Source: Anodontia alba
Taxonomy: Eukaryota > Mollusca > Bivalvia > Lucinida > Lucinidae
Reading direction: 5' to 3'
Length of the DNA stretch: 64,000 nt
NCBI GenBank assembly: GCA_964016985.1
Contig: OZ024830.1
Coordinates: forward strand, 20,732,387-20,796,386
In this document: piece after piece, positions 20,874-30,575 of the stretch
Position numbering within the stretch: position 1 is the stretch's first letter
Layout of the letters: each line of letters opens with the position of its first letter
Made by a program: the position numbers and the translations under genes
The notes under the pieces: generated by a model
The model's input: the letters and a program-made list of their open reading frames with translations, nothing else
What the model was told of the DNA's origin: nothing
The model's database searches: none

Positions 20874-21180
20874 GCCAGCCTTGGTGGCTGAGTTGGATGC
20901 GCCGTCCGACTAGGGACCAGGAGCCTGCGGGTTCAACCCCTACCGAGGTCGGCAACATTCTTTCGTGGAGATTGATCATGATATATTTTCTTTCTACGGT
21001 CATTCTCTCTCTTCAAGAAGGGCAGTTGTCAGTTTCTGGCGAAAGAATGTGCACAATACTGGTTAACCGCTTAGAGGACTAAGCCTGCCCAGTAAACATG
21101 TGGTTAGGTAAACTGACCGCACTTGACATAACCCCATTGGGTTGACTGGGCCGTAAAACCTCAACACAAACAAAACAAAA
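20874..21180 (+). mobile_element. tRNA-derived SINE, full length
   Basis: The 5' head folds partly like a tRNA: GCCTTGG pairs with CCGAGGT, with an A box TGGCTGAGTTGG (20885) and a perfect B box GGTTCAACCCC (20930-20940), the internal Pol III promoter. The body follows (GCAGTTGTCAGTTTCTGGCG, ACTGGTTAACCGCTTAGAGG, GGGTTGACTGGGCCGTAAA) and the tail is ACACAAACAAAACAAAACA. The flanking duplication CACTCTCTCAGTG / CACTCTCTCGGTG (20861-20873 and 21181-21193) has one mismatch. A second, 5'-truncated copy is at 30331-30575. Confidence 0.9.
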
Positions 21181-21400
21181 CACTCTCTCGGTGTTTTGAA
21201 CTTATTATTTTTTTAGGCTCAGATATCAGAGTGTATAGGTAGTGGGTACTTTGTGTCTGCAGCTTCTTCTACAGTTTTGTACTGATCTTTTTTTCAAAAT
21301 TACGTATGTGTTTTTGTCAGAATCTGAAGATGTGCATTTAATTTGAATATATAGTTCACAGATTAATTTTCATCACTTATCCACCTTTTGAACTTAACGA

Positions 21401-22565
21401 TTTTTTCATTTCTGCATTTTTACTAACTTGGCAGTCATTTTTCAAGCTCCATTACTATCAAACTGTAGGAGGACCTTTAAGAGGCAGGGAACATGAATTC
21501 TGTGAATTTGCTTGTTTTATTTGCTAAACTTATTACAGAAATTTAGCGAATTCTTGTATCTCTTCAGCCGGCATTGGCTTGGTCTGATGGGAGTCCCACT
21601 GGTGATCACTGCTGTGATCATCAACCAAACATTTAGCAACATGAACATCCACTTATGGATGTTTTGGACTAAATTTGATCCTATAATATACAATGGAAAC
21701 AATTAAAACAGCATATTTGCTCAAAAAGTGGCATTACTTTTGCCAATAAATCCACCCTTACCAGACATGAAAAAAAACAACAAAAAAAACCCTACACAAA
21801 AGAAAAATAAAGCATTTTAGATATATGATCTGTGGTAACATCTACACTAGACAAGATGTTTATTGAGACAAATCAAGCAGATCCACAAGAGTGAAATGAC
21901 AAAAGACTATGGTCTGGTAACATTCACAAAGATATCAATCCGAAAAATAGAAAAAAACTAAAACAATAGACACCACAACCAGAGGCTACATCAAGAATTA
22001 GGACAAAGAACAATATTACATCTGAGCCCTCTTACATTTTCATCACTCTAGATGCAGAACTACATACAGGCCTGCTAAAGAAATTTCAGTCACCAAAAGT
22101 CTGACTAACAGGCCATGCAGCACTAAAATTGTTTGGAATTCATCCGACAATCTTACACTTCAGGAATATATGGAAGACCATCCCTCAACATCAGCCCAGT
22201 AGTACACTATGCTTTGATGAAAATATTGAACATCAGGTTAACCATTTTATTGATACTCAGTATATGGAATATTCAACAAACACCGAACAGCATAGCATTT
22301 TTATTATATGTCCTTATACTCATGTTGAACAGTTTGCTGTTCTTCAACTGTCTACCTGAACACTACATTGTATATCCTATTTTCACTTCCTAATTTTCAG
22401 CAGGTTAGCAACAACTTCCACTACCAAATAAAGAACAATTACATTACATGACAAACTTAGTCTGCTAAATGTCATCAGTTTGAACAAACAATATGTTTTT
22501 TTTTTTTGTCATTTAAAAGGTCAGTATTTGACCGAAATGCATCAGTTATAATAAAATGTTACACA
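21401..22565. other. Non-coding stretch with two small palindromes
   Basis: No gene recognised; ORFs up to 86 codons look random. Two short hairpins stand out: GGTGATCACTGCTGTGATCATC (broken pairing GATCA/TGATC, near 21601) and ACATCCACTTATGGATGT (near 21646). A+T-rich and purine-rich low-complexity tracts lie near 21765-21800 and 22498. Confidence 0.5.
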
Positions 22566-23987
22566 TACAAAGTATGTGGGGGTATAATGTTTTTGCTTTT
22601 CCGTTTGTCCGTTTGTTCATACGTACATTCGTTCGTTTGTTCATTCGTTCATTCATTGGTTTGTTTGTTCATCTCTCCGTCATAGGGTCAAAGTTTTTGT
22701 GTTAAAATTTATAGGACCTCATATTTTAAAGACCTTTTGATGGATTTCGTTCATATTTGGCATGATGGGCTAGATATAGATCTAAAGTTTTTATCAGCAC
22801 CATCCCCACCCCAGGTGTGACCTTGGGGTCAAGGTCACGGACTTAGAATTTTCATAAAAAAGTCAAAGTTTTTTGTGTTTAAGTTTATATAGCTATATCA
22901 TCAAAACCCTTGAAGAATTTCATTTATATTTGACATGTTGGTAGATATCAGCCTAGAGTCATTCTCAGCATGATTCCCACCCCGGGTGTGACCGAGGTCA
23001 AGGTCACAAACTTAGAATTTTCATATAAAAGTAAAAAATTTGCGTTTAAGTTTATATAGCCATATCATCAAGACCTTTTGTTAAATTTCATTATCCCCTA
23101 ACTGAAAGGTCGAGAGGATATAGCTATCAGCAAAGAATCTGTTCCTCTGTCCGTCTGTCCATTGAAGCAGTATTCGTTCATACTTTATTTTTGTCTTAGG
23201 GTCAAAGTTTTTACCTTAGTTTATAAGACCTTATATTATAAATACCCTTTGATAGATTTCATTCATATTTGGCCTGATGGTAGATATAGGGCTTAAGTTT
23301 TTATCAGCACCAATTCTAACCTTGGGGTCAAGGTCACGGACTACGGACTTACAATTTTCATAAAAAAGGCAAATTTTTTGTGTTTATTAGCTCACCTGAG
23401 CTATGCTCAGGATGAGCTATTGTGATCACTTTTCGTCCGTCGTCCGTCCGTGCGTGCGTCCGTCCGTTCCCACGAGCGGGTACTTGCGTGGCTTACCATC
23501 AGCATTTTAGATACTTAAGTGGCAAAATGGTCATACCAGGCTAGCCACATTAGAGAGAGCTATGGACAGGTAATCCATACTTAATCTGGCTAAATAAAGT
23601 TATTTTAATTTGTAAGCACATAATAATGGTCAGAAATCCATCCATTCCTAAGGACGTCCAAGTACCCTCGGGTACCATCTTTTTTTATGCGCCTGCGCAG
23701 TAATACATCTTTTGAAAGCCACTTAAAATCAGTAGCCCCTGTTATATAACAGGGTGTTCAATTGTTTTAAACAACATGTTTACTATGTTTCCATAAATAG
23801 CTTTATTTACTATGTTTCCAAAAATAACTTTCTGGAATGTTCAACATGTTTACAATAACATGATGTTTACGGCCTTGATTCTGGACTGAGTTGTTTTTGG
23901 AATGTCATGGAAGATTTAGAAGTTTCTTGATTGGAACTAGAAAATAAGAGATGCTTGTAGTAAATTCTTTTTCTAGAACCTTCTTTG

Positions 23988-24002
23988 ATATTATATAAGG
24001 AG
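23988..24002 (+). promoter_or_regulatory. TATA-like box in the 5' LTR candidate
   Basis: GATATTATATAAGGAG lies about 250 bp into the LTR candidate. An AATAAA lies near 24260, about 75 bp before the LTR end. This order (TATA box, then poly(A) signal, then end of LTR) is what an LTR needs, and it supports reading 23740-24337 as an LTR. Confidence 0.4.
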
Positions 24003-24342
24003 AAAAGATTTTCATCTGGGCATCTTTGTATACTTTCACTGGAAATTATTCTATACTGGATTACTTACTATTTTATTCATTCTGGACTTAAATTCTGAAT
24101 TCAGGAACTTTAAATTGTGGGATCAGAAACTGGTATTCAAAGGATTTGTTTTATAAATTCTCATGGATTAAAATTATTTCAGAGGGACTTTGTGACATAA
24201 ACTTGAAAGGTACTGTTTATTTACATTCTTTTGTTTTGAATCTTGTCTTACTTTTTTATGAATAAATATTGTTAATAATTTAAAGCTTGTTGCTGGTTTC
24301 ACTTTCATTTCTTTCTCGTTACGCCTGGCTCGTAACAGAAAT

Positions 24343-24360
24343 TGGGGGCTCGTCCGGGAT
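24343..24360 (+). promoter_or_regulatory. Primer-binding site complementary to tRNA-Pro
   Basis: TGGGGGCTCGTCCGGGAT is an 18-nt match to the tRNA-Pro primer-binding site known from gammaretroviruses and some Ty3/gypsy elements. It lies 5 nt downstream of the LTR-ending CGTAACA. This is the strongest evidence that the sequence to its left is a 5' LTR. Confidence 0.85.
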
Positions 24361-24635
24361 CGAACATTTTCTTGAGCTAAAGCAAGTTTGAGCTTTTTAA
24401 AGAAAACAAATATTGATTTTTAAAGAAAAAAAAAAAAAAGAAATATTTGTTTGCTATAAAACAAGTACTGACTTTTAAAAAAATTCAGTAATCATAAAAA
24501 TCTTTATTTTATAAAAAACAAGTATTGACTTTCAAAAAATATAAGTAAATAATAAAAAAGCAAGTATTGACTTTTGAAAAATATCAATAAATAAACTCTG
24601 ATAAATTTACTTGATAAAACCAGCAAAAAGCAATC

Positions 24636-25028
24636 ATGTCATTTGACCTTCAAGCTTTTATCACTGCGCCTTCGCAGGAGCTGTTAGATTTGGCCAAAAA
24701 GTCTGATTTGTTGGATATTGCTGCTCACTATGAATTGACTACCGTCAACAAGTCCATGTTAAAACAGGAAATAAAAAATATTTTGGTCCAATTTTTGGTT
24801 GATAAGGAAATTCTTGATTCTTCTGCTTTGTCTCTTGTTCTCGTTACACAGACAGGTTTGCAAATGCGAGAGGTCCCGGGATCGGACTTTATACACCGAA
24901 AATGGCTTCACGTCATCATAAATGATGACTTCCTTGAAAAGGGGGAGTGTTACGACCGAGCACTCCTACCTTCGATTATCTGCCTTGGCAGATTACGCAT
25001 AGTTTCTAAGTATATATTCAATCTCTGA
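24636..25028 (+). pseudogene. Truncated Gag N-terminus of a gypsy-like element
   Basis: Starts at ATG 24636, about 275 bp downstream of the primer-binding site. The first ~75 residues (SFDLQAFITAPSQELLDLAK, KSDLLDIAAHYEL, SMLKQEIKNILVQFLVDKEI) resemble, from memory, the N-terminus of Gag proteins of gypsy-like elements in fishes and molluscs. The frame stays open to 25028, but from about residue 80 it reads non-gag sequence, then the polypurine tract and the LTR-like segment. The real coding part therefore ends near 24870 at a deletion junction. A normal Gag would be several hundred residues. It cannot assemble particles or supply enzymes. Confidence 0.6.
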
Positions 25029-25046
25029 CAACTGCGTCAGGGAGTC

Positions 25047-25118
25047 GACTCTTTGGCTCAGTGGTTAGAGCATTGGATTTTTAACCGGGAGGACCGGGTT
25101 CGATTCCCAGGAAAGACG
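25047..25118 (+). tRNA. tRNA-like sequence (probable pseudogene or SINE head), possible anticodon TTT
   Basis: It has a good A box (TGGCTCAGTGG), D-arm GCTC...GAGC, an anticodon loop reading TTTTTAA, and a perfect B box GGTTCGATTCC. Pairing is imperfect: the acceptor stem has about two mismatches in seven, the anticodon stem has two mismatches, and the T stem has one. That argues against a working tRNA-Lys. It sits inside the segment that appears to be the 3' LTR of the deleted retroelement. It may be a tRNA pseudogene, a short SINE insertion, or part of that LTR. Confidence 0.45.
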
Positions 25119-25172
25119 GAATATTTTTTCAGCTATGCTTCATTCCTTTGTTACGGCTTTTATGTCGTAAGA

Positions 25173-25505
25173 CCCCTTATGAACAGTTAATCTATACCTA
25201 ACGTGGCTAAATGGCTAGCCACATAAGAGAATGGTAGCTACTGACAGGTAATCCATACCTAATGTGGTTAAATGGCTACCCACACAAGAGAATAATAGCT
25301 ATGGACAGGTAATCCAAAGCCACTTAAAATCAGTAGCCCCTTATGGACAGTTAATCTATACCTAACGTGGCTAAATGGCTAGCCACATAAGAGAATGGTA
25401 GCTACTGACAGGTAATCCATACCTAATGTGGTTAAATAGCTACCCACACAAGAGAATAATAGCTATGGACAGGTAATCCATACCTGATGTGGCTAAATGT
25501 AATTT
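25173..25505 (+). repeat. 168-bp tandem duplication
   Basis: Two near-identical copies (25173-25340 and 25341-25505) of a unit with CCCCTTATGAACAGTTAATC, CCTAACGTGGCTAAATGGC and GACAGGTAATCCATACCTAA. The first copy ends AAAGCCACTTAAAATCAGTA-GCCCC, the same string that precedes the 5' LTR at 23715-23739. The LTR element therefore inserted at the unit boundary. Partial units also lie at 23500-23640 and 25480-25560. Confidence 0.85.
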
Positions 25506-27820
25506 GTAGACACATAATGATGGACAGTAATAGGCACTTAAAATCAGTAGCCACTTAATGATTTTTGCCACAAAGTGCATAGCCACGTATGTACCCATTC
25601 GTGAGTCCGTCCGTCCATGCATCCATCCATCCGTCCGTTCGTCCATCCGTTAACATTTTCAAACGACTTCTCCTCTGAAGCCCCTGAGCCAATTTTGCTC
25701 AAATTTCATATGGAGCCTCCTTAGTTTGGGGGTCACGGTCCATTGGTCACGGTCCATTGACCAAGATGGCTGCCATGCCCATATATGGTAAAAACCTTTA
25801 AAAATCTTCTTCTCCAGAACCAAAGTTGCTAAAATAATGGTCTTACATTGGCATTTGACGGCAAGGTCAAGTTTGCTTCCCTATGCATTTGTATGGGAAA
25901 AACATTTAAAAATCTTATTCTCCAAAACGGAGGATGCCTTATGGCTGAATCTTTGCATATATCATTCGGAATGGGCGGTCTACCAGTTGCTAAAATAATT
26001 GTCATTCATTGACATTTGACCTTTTTACAGCGAGGTCAAGTTTGCTTCTGTATGCATTTGTTTGGGCCCCATACATTTTATGGAAAAAATGTTGATAATT
26101 TGAAATGATTTTCCCTCTGAAACCTGTTGGCCAGTGTTGCTCAAATTTCATGCGGAGCCTCCTTGGGCAAGAGAATGAAAGATTGCTAAAATGGGCATGG
26201 TCCTTTGATCAAAATGGCTGCCATGCCCATGTATGGTAAAATCCTATAAAAATCTTCTTCTTCAGAACCAAATAAGCCCTGGGCCCTAATCTTTGCACAA
26301 ATTATGGGGGACAGCAGATCTACCAAAATTGCTAAAATGATGGTTCTATGTTAAAATTTGCTTCCCCATGCATTTTTATGGGCCATTTACATTTACATTA
26401 TATTTCCCTGCCACTGTGCTGTTTACATGTATAAAATCATGATTCTTCAAAAACCACTTAGCCAATTTCCACCAAATTTTGCATTGATCTTACTGTTGAA
26501 ATGTGATTGATAGTTTATTCAAATGATTATGCTCCATTGACTGTTAGGCCCATATATTCTTCTGCAAAACTAACAACTGCTCAAATGATACCTTTTCATT
26601 GGTTGCAATGATAGGATTGGAAAAATATTGCATAACATCTGCATATCTGCAGTGGTTATGTCACTCAGGTGAGCGAGTCGTGGCCCATGGGCCTCTTATG
26701 TTTATATAGTTATACCATCAAGACCCTTTGAGGAATTTCATTTATATAAATATCTTCAGATATAATTCTTGTTTTACTCAGCGTGATCCCTATCCCAGGG
26801 TCTGACCTTGAGGTCAAGGTCACAGACTTAGAAATTTCATATAAAAGTAAAAAAAATTGCATCTAAGTTTATACAGTTATACCATCAAGACCTTTTGTTG
26901 AATTCCATTATCCTCCTACTGATAGTTTTAGGGGATATGGCTATCAGCATGGAATCAATCCATCTATCCATCTATCTGTCTTGTCCATAAACGCATTATT
27001 GTGTACCCCATAACTCCTAAGTACCCCTTGAGATTTTCATGAAACTCTGTCAGGTTGTCAAGGGCATTTGGTAGGGGAGTTGGGTACAAGACAGACAACT
27101 CTAACTGACTTGTTCCATGAGTTATATCCCCTTGTCTCCGAAATTGTAAAGATTTTGTGCGAATCATAACTTTAAAACACATTAAGATATTTTCATGATC
27201 CTTCACCAGTATGTAGACGACATTGAGTAGGCATATGACATTCAAGAATGACACTCTAACCGACTCCATTCTGCAGTTTTTGCCCTTGGTTATTTAAATT
27301 TTGTGTGGGCAATAACTCTAAAAATTTGTTAAGATACTTTTGTGATACTTTACCAATATGTAGAGGACATTGAGTAGGCAGGTCACGTTAAAATTTTCAT
27401 TAAAATTTATATAGCTATATTATGAAGACCCTTTCGTTGGTTTCATTAATATTAAGCATGATGGTATATTTAGGTCTAAAGTTTTTCTCAGCACCATCCC
27501 CAAAGGGGGGTATGGCTTTTAAGTCAAGGTAACAGACTTTTCATACAAATTTCAGTTTTGCTTATATTATAAAGACTGATCGATTTCACTGGTCTATGGT
27601 AGTATTTATAGGGCTAAAGTTTTAATTAGCTCAATCCCTGCACTGTTCCTGACCTTTGAGGTCAAAGGCTTCACATTATGTGTGATTGAATTCTTTCAAT
27701 GTTATAACATATAGCATACAACTGCCATCTCCAGAGTCAAACTACATACCTTGTGCTCTTTAAAAAGTGGCGGTAGCGCTGGTCGGGGGTTACACGTGCC
27801 CCACTGGGCACTTTGTCTAG

Positions 27821-28375
27821 TATTGGTTACTGCTCAATAACTTTTTCAGGGATGCATTGATTTTATTGAAAGTTTGCAAAAGGATATATCATTAGAAATA
27901 CAGGTCAAGTTTGATATTAGTAGTCATTTGCAAAATTTTGGTTGAGTTATGGCCCTTTTTCAGCTTAATTTTTGTTGGTGTATTGATATTGGTTTCCATT
28001 CAATAACTTTTGCAGGGATGCATTGATTTTATTGAAAGTTTGCAAAAGGATAAATATCATTGTAAAATACAGGTCAAGTTCAGTATTGGTGATCATCCGC
28101 AAAATTTTGGTCGTTATGGCCCTTCTTTGACTTAGTTTTTGTTGTTGGGGTAAAATACAAGGTAAAAATATTGTTTTCCCTCAATAACTTTTGTACGGAT
28201 GCATTGATATCTTTCGAAGATTGTAGTGAGGGGTTGCTTTTTGGGATAGGAGTGATTATAAGGACCAGTGTTTATTTTTCCTTTTTCATATCAAATGGTT
28301 GGCTCAATAAGCAGGCAACACATCCTATTCTTGGAATTCTAGTTTTAGAGGATAAATATATACTGAAAGACTAAT
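27821..28375 (+). repeat. Three ~165-185-bp repeats related to the core of element F
   Basis: CAATAACTTTTGCAGGGATG, GATTTTATTGAAAGTTTGC and GAGTTATGGCCCTTTTT recur from 27836, 28000 and 28186. The GTTATGGCCCTTTTTCA and ACAGGTCAAGTT blocks are shared with element F, so this is probably a remnant of a related element with unclear ends. It directly follows the 3' end of element G. Confidence 0.65.
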
Positions 28376-28950
28376 CTCTTTTGAAACTCTATCCATACTT
28401 TACCAATAATTCTGGACTTGCTGGAAAAGTTTTTTGTACCTTGGGCATGGGATATAATCTGTTACTTATGTGCAGAGCAGTTAATTTGTAACTACATGTA
28501 TTCATTTACAGGGGAATCAAATACTTTATACTTTTTTACTAATTAGATAAATCCCCTTTTGAAAAAATGCCAGCCCCTCTCCCCACAACCCACTGCCACC
28601 CCCACCCCCACCCCCACACACACACCTTGCAAAAAAGAAATCCACAAAACAGTTACATCCTTTAGAACATTTTAAGTTGTATCAATACTTCTTTGACAGG
28701 CAGGTCCAGATCAGATGGCAAAGTGCTTCATTTGATCAGGGCCTACACTGTTTGAATGAAATGTAAGCATTTCTGACAACAAAGAAGAAATAAATCAGAC
28801 ACCCAAAAATAACAATTGAACTGGCAGAATCTATAAGGTAGAGTATTCTGTTATGCATTTATGGGTTAACCTAAATATATCAGGTGGACTCTTCTACCAC
28901 AACTCTTTGGACCTTTCTATTTCCAATAGTAGGGTGTCCGGTTAATTTTT
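28376..28950. other. Non-coding spacer with C-rich microsatellite
   Basis: No gene recognised. It holds a CCCCCACCCCCACCCCCACA then CACACACA microsatellite near 28590-28625 and one interspersed hairpin module (28695-28755). Confidence 0.55.
28695..28755. repeat. Interspersed ~60-bp hairpin module
   Basis: ACAGGCAGGTCCAGATCAGA ... TTTGATCAGGGCCTACACTG is an imperfect hairpin, homologous to the hairpin in the BEL LTRs (7003-7070) and to 30732-30785. Here it stands alone. Confidence 0.6.
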
Positions 28951-29061
28951 ATTATGCCCCCGCCATTTTCAATGGGGTGTGTGGGGGGGCATATGTGCGT
29001 ATAGTATCACCGCTGTCTGTAAGTACGTCCATCCCGTCTGTCCGTCCTGCCCTCCCGTACG

Positions 29062-29257
29062 CAGGGGTCATCCTAGAGGGCGATTTGGGAGAAAAAGTCT
29101 CCCTAAGCTGGCTGACTTCTCCCTATGTTGAGCTGAGGGAGAAGTGAAAATATACAGAATGTACAGGGAAATCCAAAATTTGGACCAAAACTTCTCCCTG
29201 AAATCCTGATATTGTCGCAAAACTTCTCCCTCTCTGAAAGCTCCAGGATGACCCCTG
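29062..29257. mobile_element. 196-bp TIR element (hAT-like MITE)
   Basis: Perfect terminal inverted repeats CAGGGGTCATCCT / AGGATGACCCCTG, flanked on both sides by CGTACG (29056-29061 and 29258-29263), which reads as a 6-bp target duplication. The interior has mirrored TCTCCCT / AGGGAGA segments (GGGAGAAAAAGTCTCCCTAA, ACTTCTCCCTCTCTGAAAG). The CAGGG start suggests hAT, but the 6-bp duplication is shorter than the usual 8 bp. It is inserted next to the microsatellite of element F. No coding capacity. Confidence 0.82.
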
Positions 29258-30330
29258 CGTACGTAACACAAATTTTTTCTCTGCGATATCTTTTGAACGG
29301 ATTGGTGTATTGGATTGAAAATTATACACAGGTATATAATCATTAAAATGTAGGTCAAGTTCGATCTAGGGTAAAATCCACCAATTATTTTGAGAGTTAT
29401 TGCCTTTTTTCAACTTTGAAAAAGTTTCAACTTTGAAAAATGGTTTACGTGCGATATCTTTTGAAAGGATTTGTATATTGGATTGAAATTTTATACACAG
29501 GTATATAATCATGGGTCAAGTTTCATTTAGAGTAAAATCCACTTATAATTTTGGGAGTTATGGCCATTTTTCAGCTTTGTAAAATGGTTTCCGTTCCATA
29601 ACTTTTGAAAAGATAAGTGTATTGGATTCATATTTTATACACAAGCATATAATTATAAAATACAGCTCAAGTTCGAATTAGGGTAAAATCCACCAATTTT
29701 TTTGGAGTTATGGCCCTTTTTCAGTGTTGAAAAACAGTCCTGTTATGGTTTTCTTTCAATATCTTTTGAAAAGATTAGAGTATTGGATTCAAATTTTATG
29801 CACAGTTATGTAATCATAAAATGTAGGTCAAGTTCTATTTGGAGTAAAATCCACCCATTATTTTGGGAGTTATGGCCCTTTTTCAACTTTGAAAAATGGT
29901 TTTCATTCCATAACGTTTGAAAAGATTAGTGAATTGGATTCATATTTTATACACAAGCATATAATTATAAAATATAGGCCAAGTTTGATTTAGGGTAAAA
30001 TCCACCAATTATTTTTTGAGTTATGGCCCTCTTACAACGTTGAAAAATAGTTTGTTTGGTATCTTCTGAAAAAATTGTATTGAATTCATATTTAAACAGA
30101 CAAGTGTATAATAATAAAATAGAGGTCAAGTTCCAATTGGGGTAAAATCTACCCATTATTATGGGAGTTATGGCCCTTTTTCACCTTCAAAAGATGTTTT
30201 CCTTCTGATATTTTTTTTTTAGAAAAGATTGATTTGTGTATTGGATTCATATTTTATACACAGTTATATAATCATAAAACATGGTCGTTTGATTTAGTGT
30301 AAAATCTGCCAATTATTATGAGAGTAATGG

Positions 30331-30575
30331 TCCCCGCCGAGGTCGGCAACATTCTTTCATGGAGATTGATCATGAAATATTTTCTACGGTCATTCTCTCC
30401 CTTCCGCTGATTCAAGAAGGGCAGTTGTCAGTTTCTGGCGAAAGAATGTGCACAGTACTGGTTAACCGCTTAGAGGACTAAGCCTGCCCAGTAAACGTGT
30501 GGTTAGGTAAATTGACCGCGCTCGACATGATCCCATTGGGTTGACTGGGCCGTAAATCTCAACACAAACAAACAA
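30331..30575 (+). mobile_element. tRNA-derived SINE, 5'-truncated copy
   Basis: It matches the SINE at 20874-21180 from the segment just after the B box (GCCGAGGTCGGCAACATTCT) to the ACACAAACAAACAAA tail, and lacks the tRNA-like head. The flanking duplication ATGAGAGTAATGG / ATGAGAGTTATGG (30318-30330 and 30576-30588) has one mismatch. Loss of the 5' part together with an intact duplication is the mark of truncated target-primed reverse transcription. It is inserted in a core unit of element F. Confidence 0.9.

Larger units (their letters stand above)
17570..21400. repeat. Large inverted repeat (fold-back), later interrupted three times
   Basis: The left arm, about 17570-17950, is inverted relative to a right arm now split into about 18390-18461, 20697-20860 and 21194-21400. 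Matching landmarks: GGTCTGAAGA / TCTTCAGACC, AGATTAATTTT / AATTAATCAGAG, CAGAGGGTGTGGAACC / CATACCCTCTGACAG, and ACCATGCACCATAAACCATGG / CCATGGTTCATGGTGCATGG. The centre (about 17950-18390) is A+T-rich and made of GAATTTTAAC-type repeats. The arms are clearly diverged, so the fold-back is older than its insertions. Confidence 0.75.
23740..25172 (+). mobile_element. Internally deleted LTR retrotransposon (Ty3/gypsy-like)
   Basis: A 5' LTR candidate at 23740-24337 starts TGTTATATAACAGGG and ends TCGTAACA. A primer-binding site follows at 24343-24360, then a short gag start at 24636, then a purine tract GAAAAGGGGGAG (24936-24947) and a 3' LTR-like segment from TGTTACGACC (24948) to GTCGTAAGA. 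CCCC flanks both outer ends, a possible 4-bp target duplication. Almost all of gag and pol is missing. The 5' and 3' LTR-like parts match only at their extreme ends (TGTTA..., ...TCGTAA.A) and differ in length (~598 and ~225 bp), so the element may be chimeric or one LTR may be rearranged. Confidence 0.6.
23387..26700 (+). mobile_element. Element D, helentron/HINE-like, nested in G and itself interrupted
   Basis: Starts TTAGCTCACCTGAGC with the same 5' hairpin as element C, then a GTCCGTCCGTGCGTGC microsatellite. The C-type core is at about 25650-26640. The 3' end is CACTCAGGTGAGCGAGTC, palindrome GGCCCATGGGCC and TCTTATG (other copies have TCTTGTT). Between 23490 and 25600 the interior is a different repeat (GGACAGGTAATCCATACC, GGCTAAATGGCTAGCCACAT) with an LTR element inside it. 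It lies in a core unit of element G: the flanks TTTTTGTGTTTA and TTTATATAGTTATA both match G repeats. Confidence 0.75.
22566..27820 (+). mobile_element. Element G, Helitron-like with tandem core; split by element D
   Basis: The left end ACAAAGTATGTGGGGGTATA is inverted relative to the right end, CCCCACTGGGCACTTTGT. A GTTTGTTCATTCGTTC-type microsatellite follows the left end. The core has ~175-bp units with GGTCAAAGTTTTTGTGTT, TTTCATTCATATTTGGCATG, AGGTGTGACCTTGGGGTCAA and GGTCACGGACTTAGAATTTT at 22680-23386 and again at 26700-27690. The 3' end is the hairpin GTGCCCCACTGGGCAC (27796-27811), TTTGT and CTAG followed by T, which matches the canonical Helitron 3' rule (hairpin, then CTRR, inserted before T). 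I did not find a convincing 5' TC end. Non-coding. Confidence 0.65.

Noticed and set aside
25047..25118. Functional tRNA-Lys gene
   Set aside because: Several mismatches in the acceptor and anticodon stems and its position inside a retroelement-like segment make a working tRNA unlikely. It is kept only as a tRNA-like feature.
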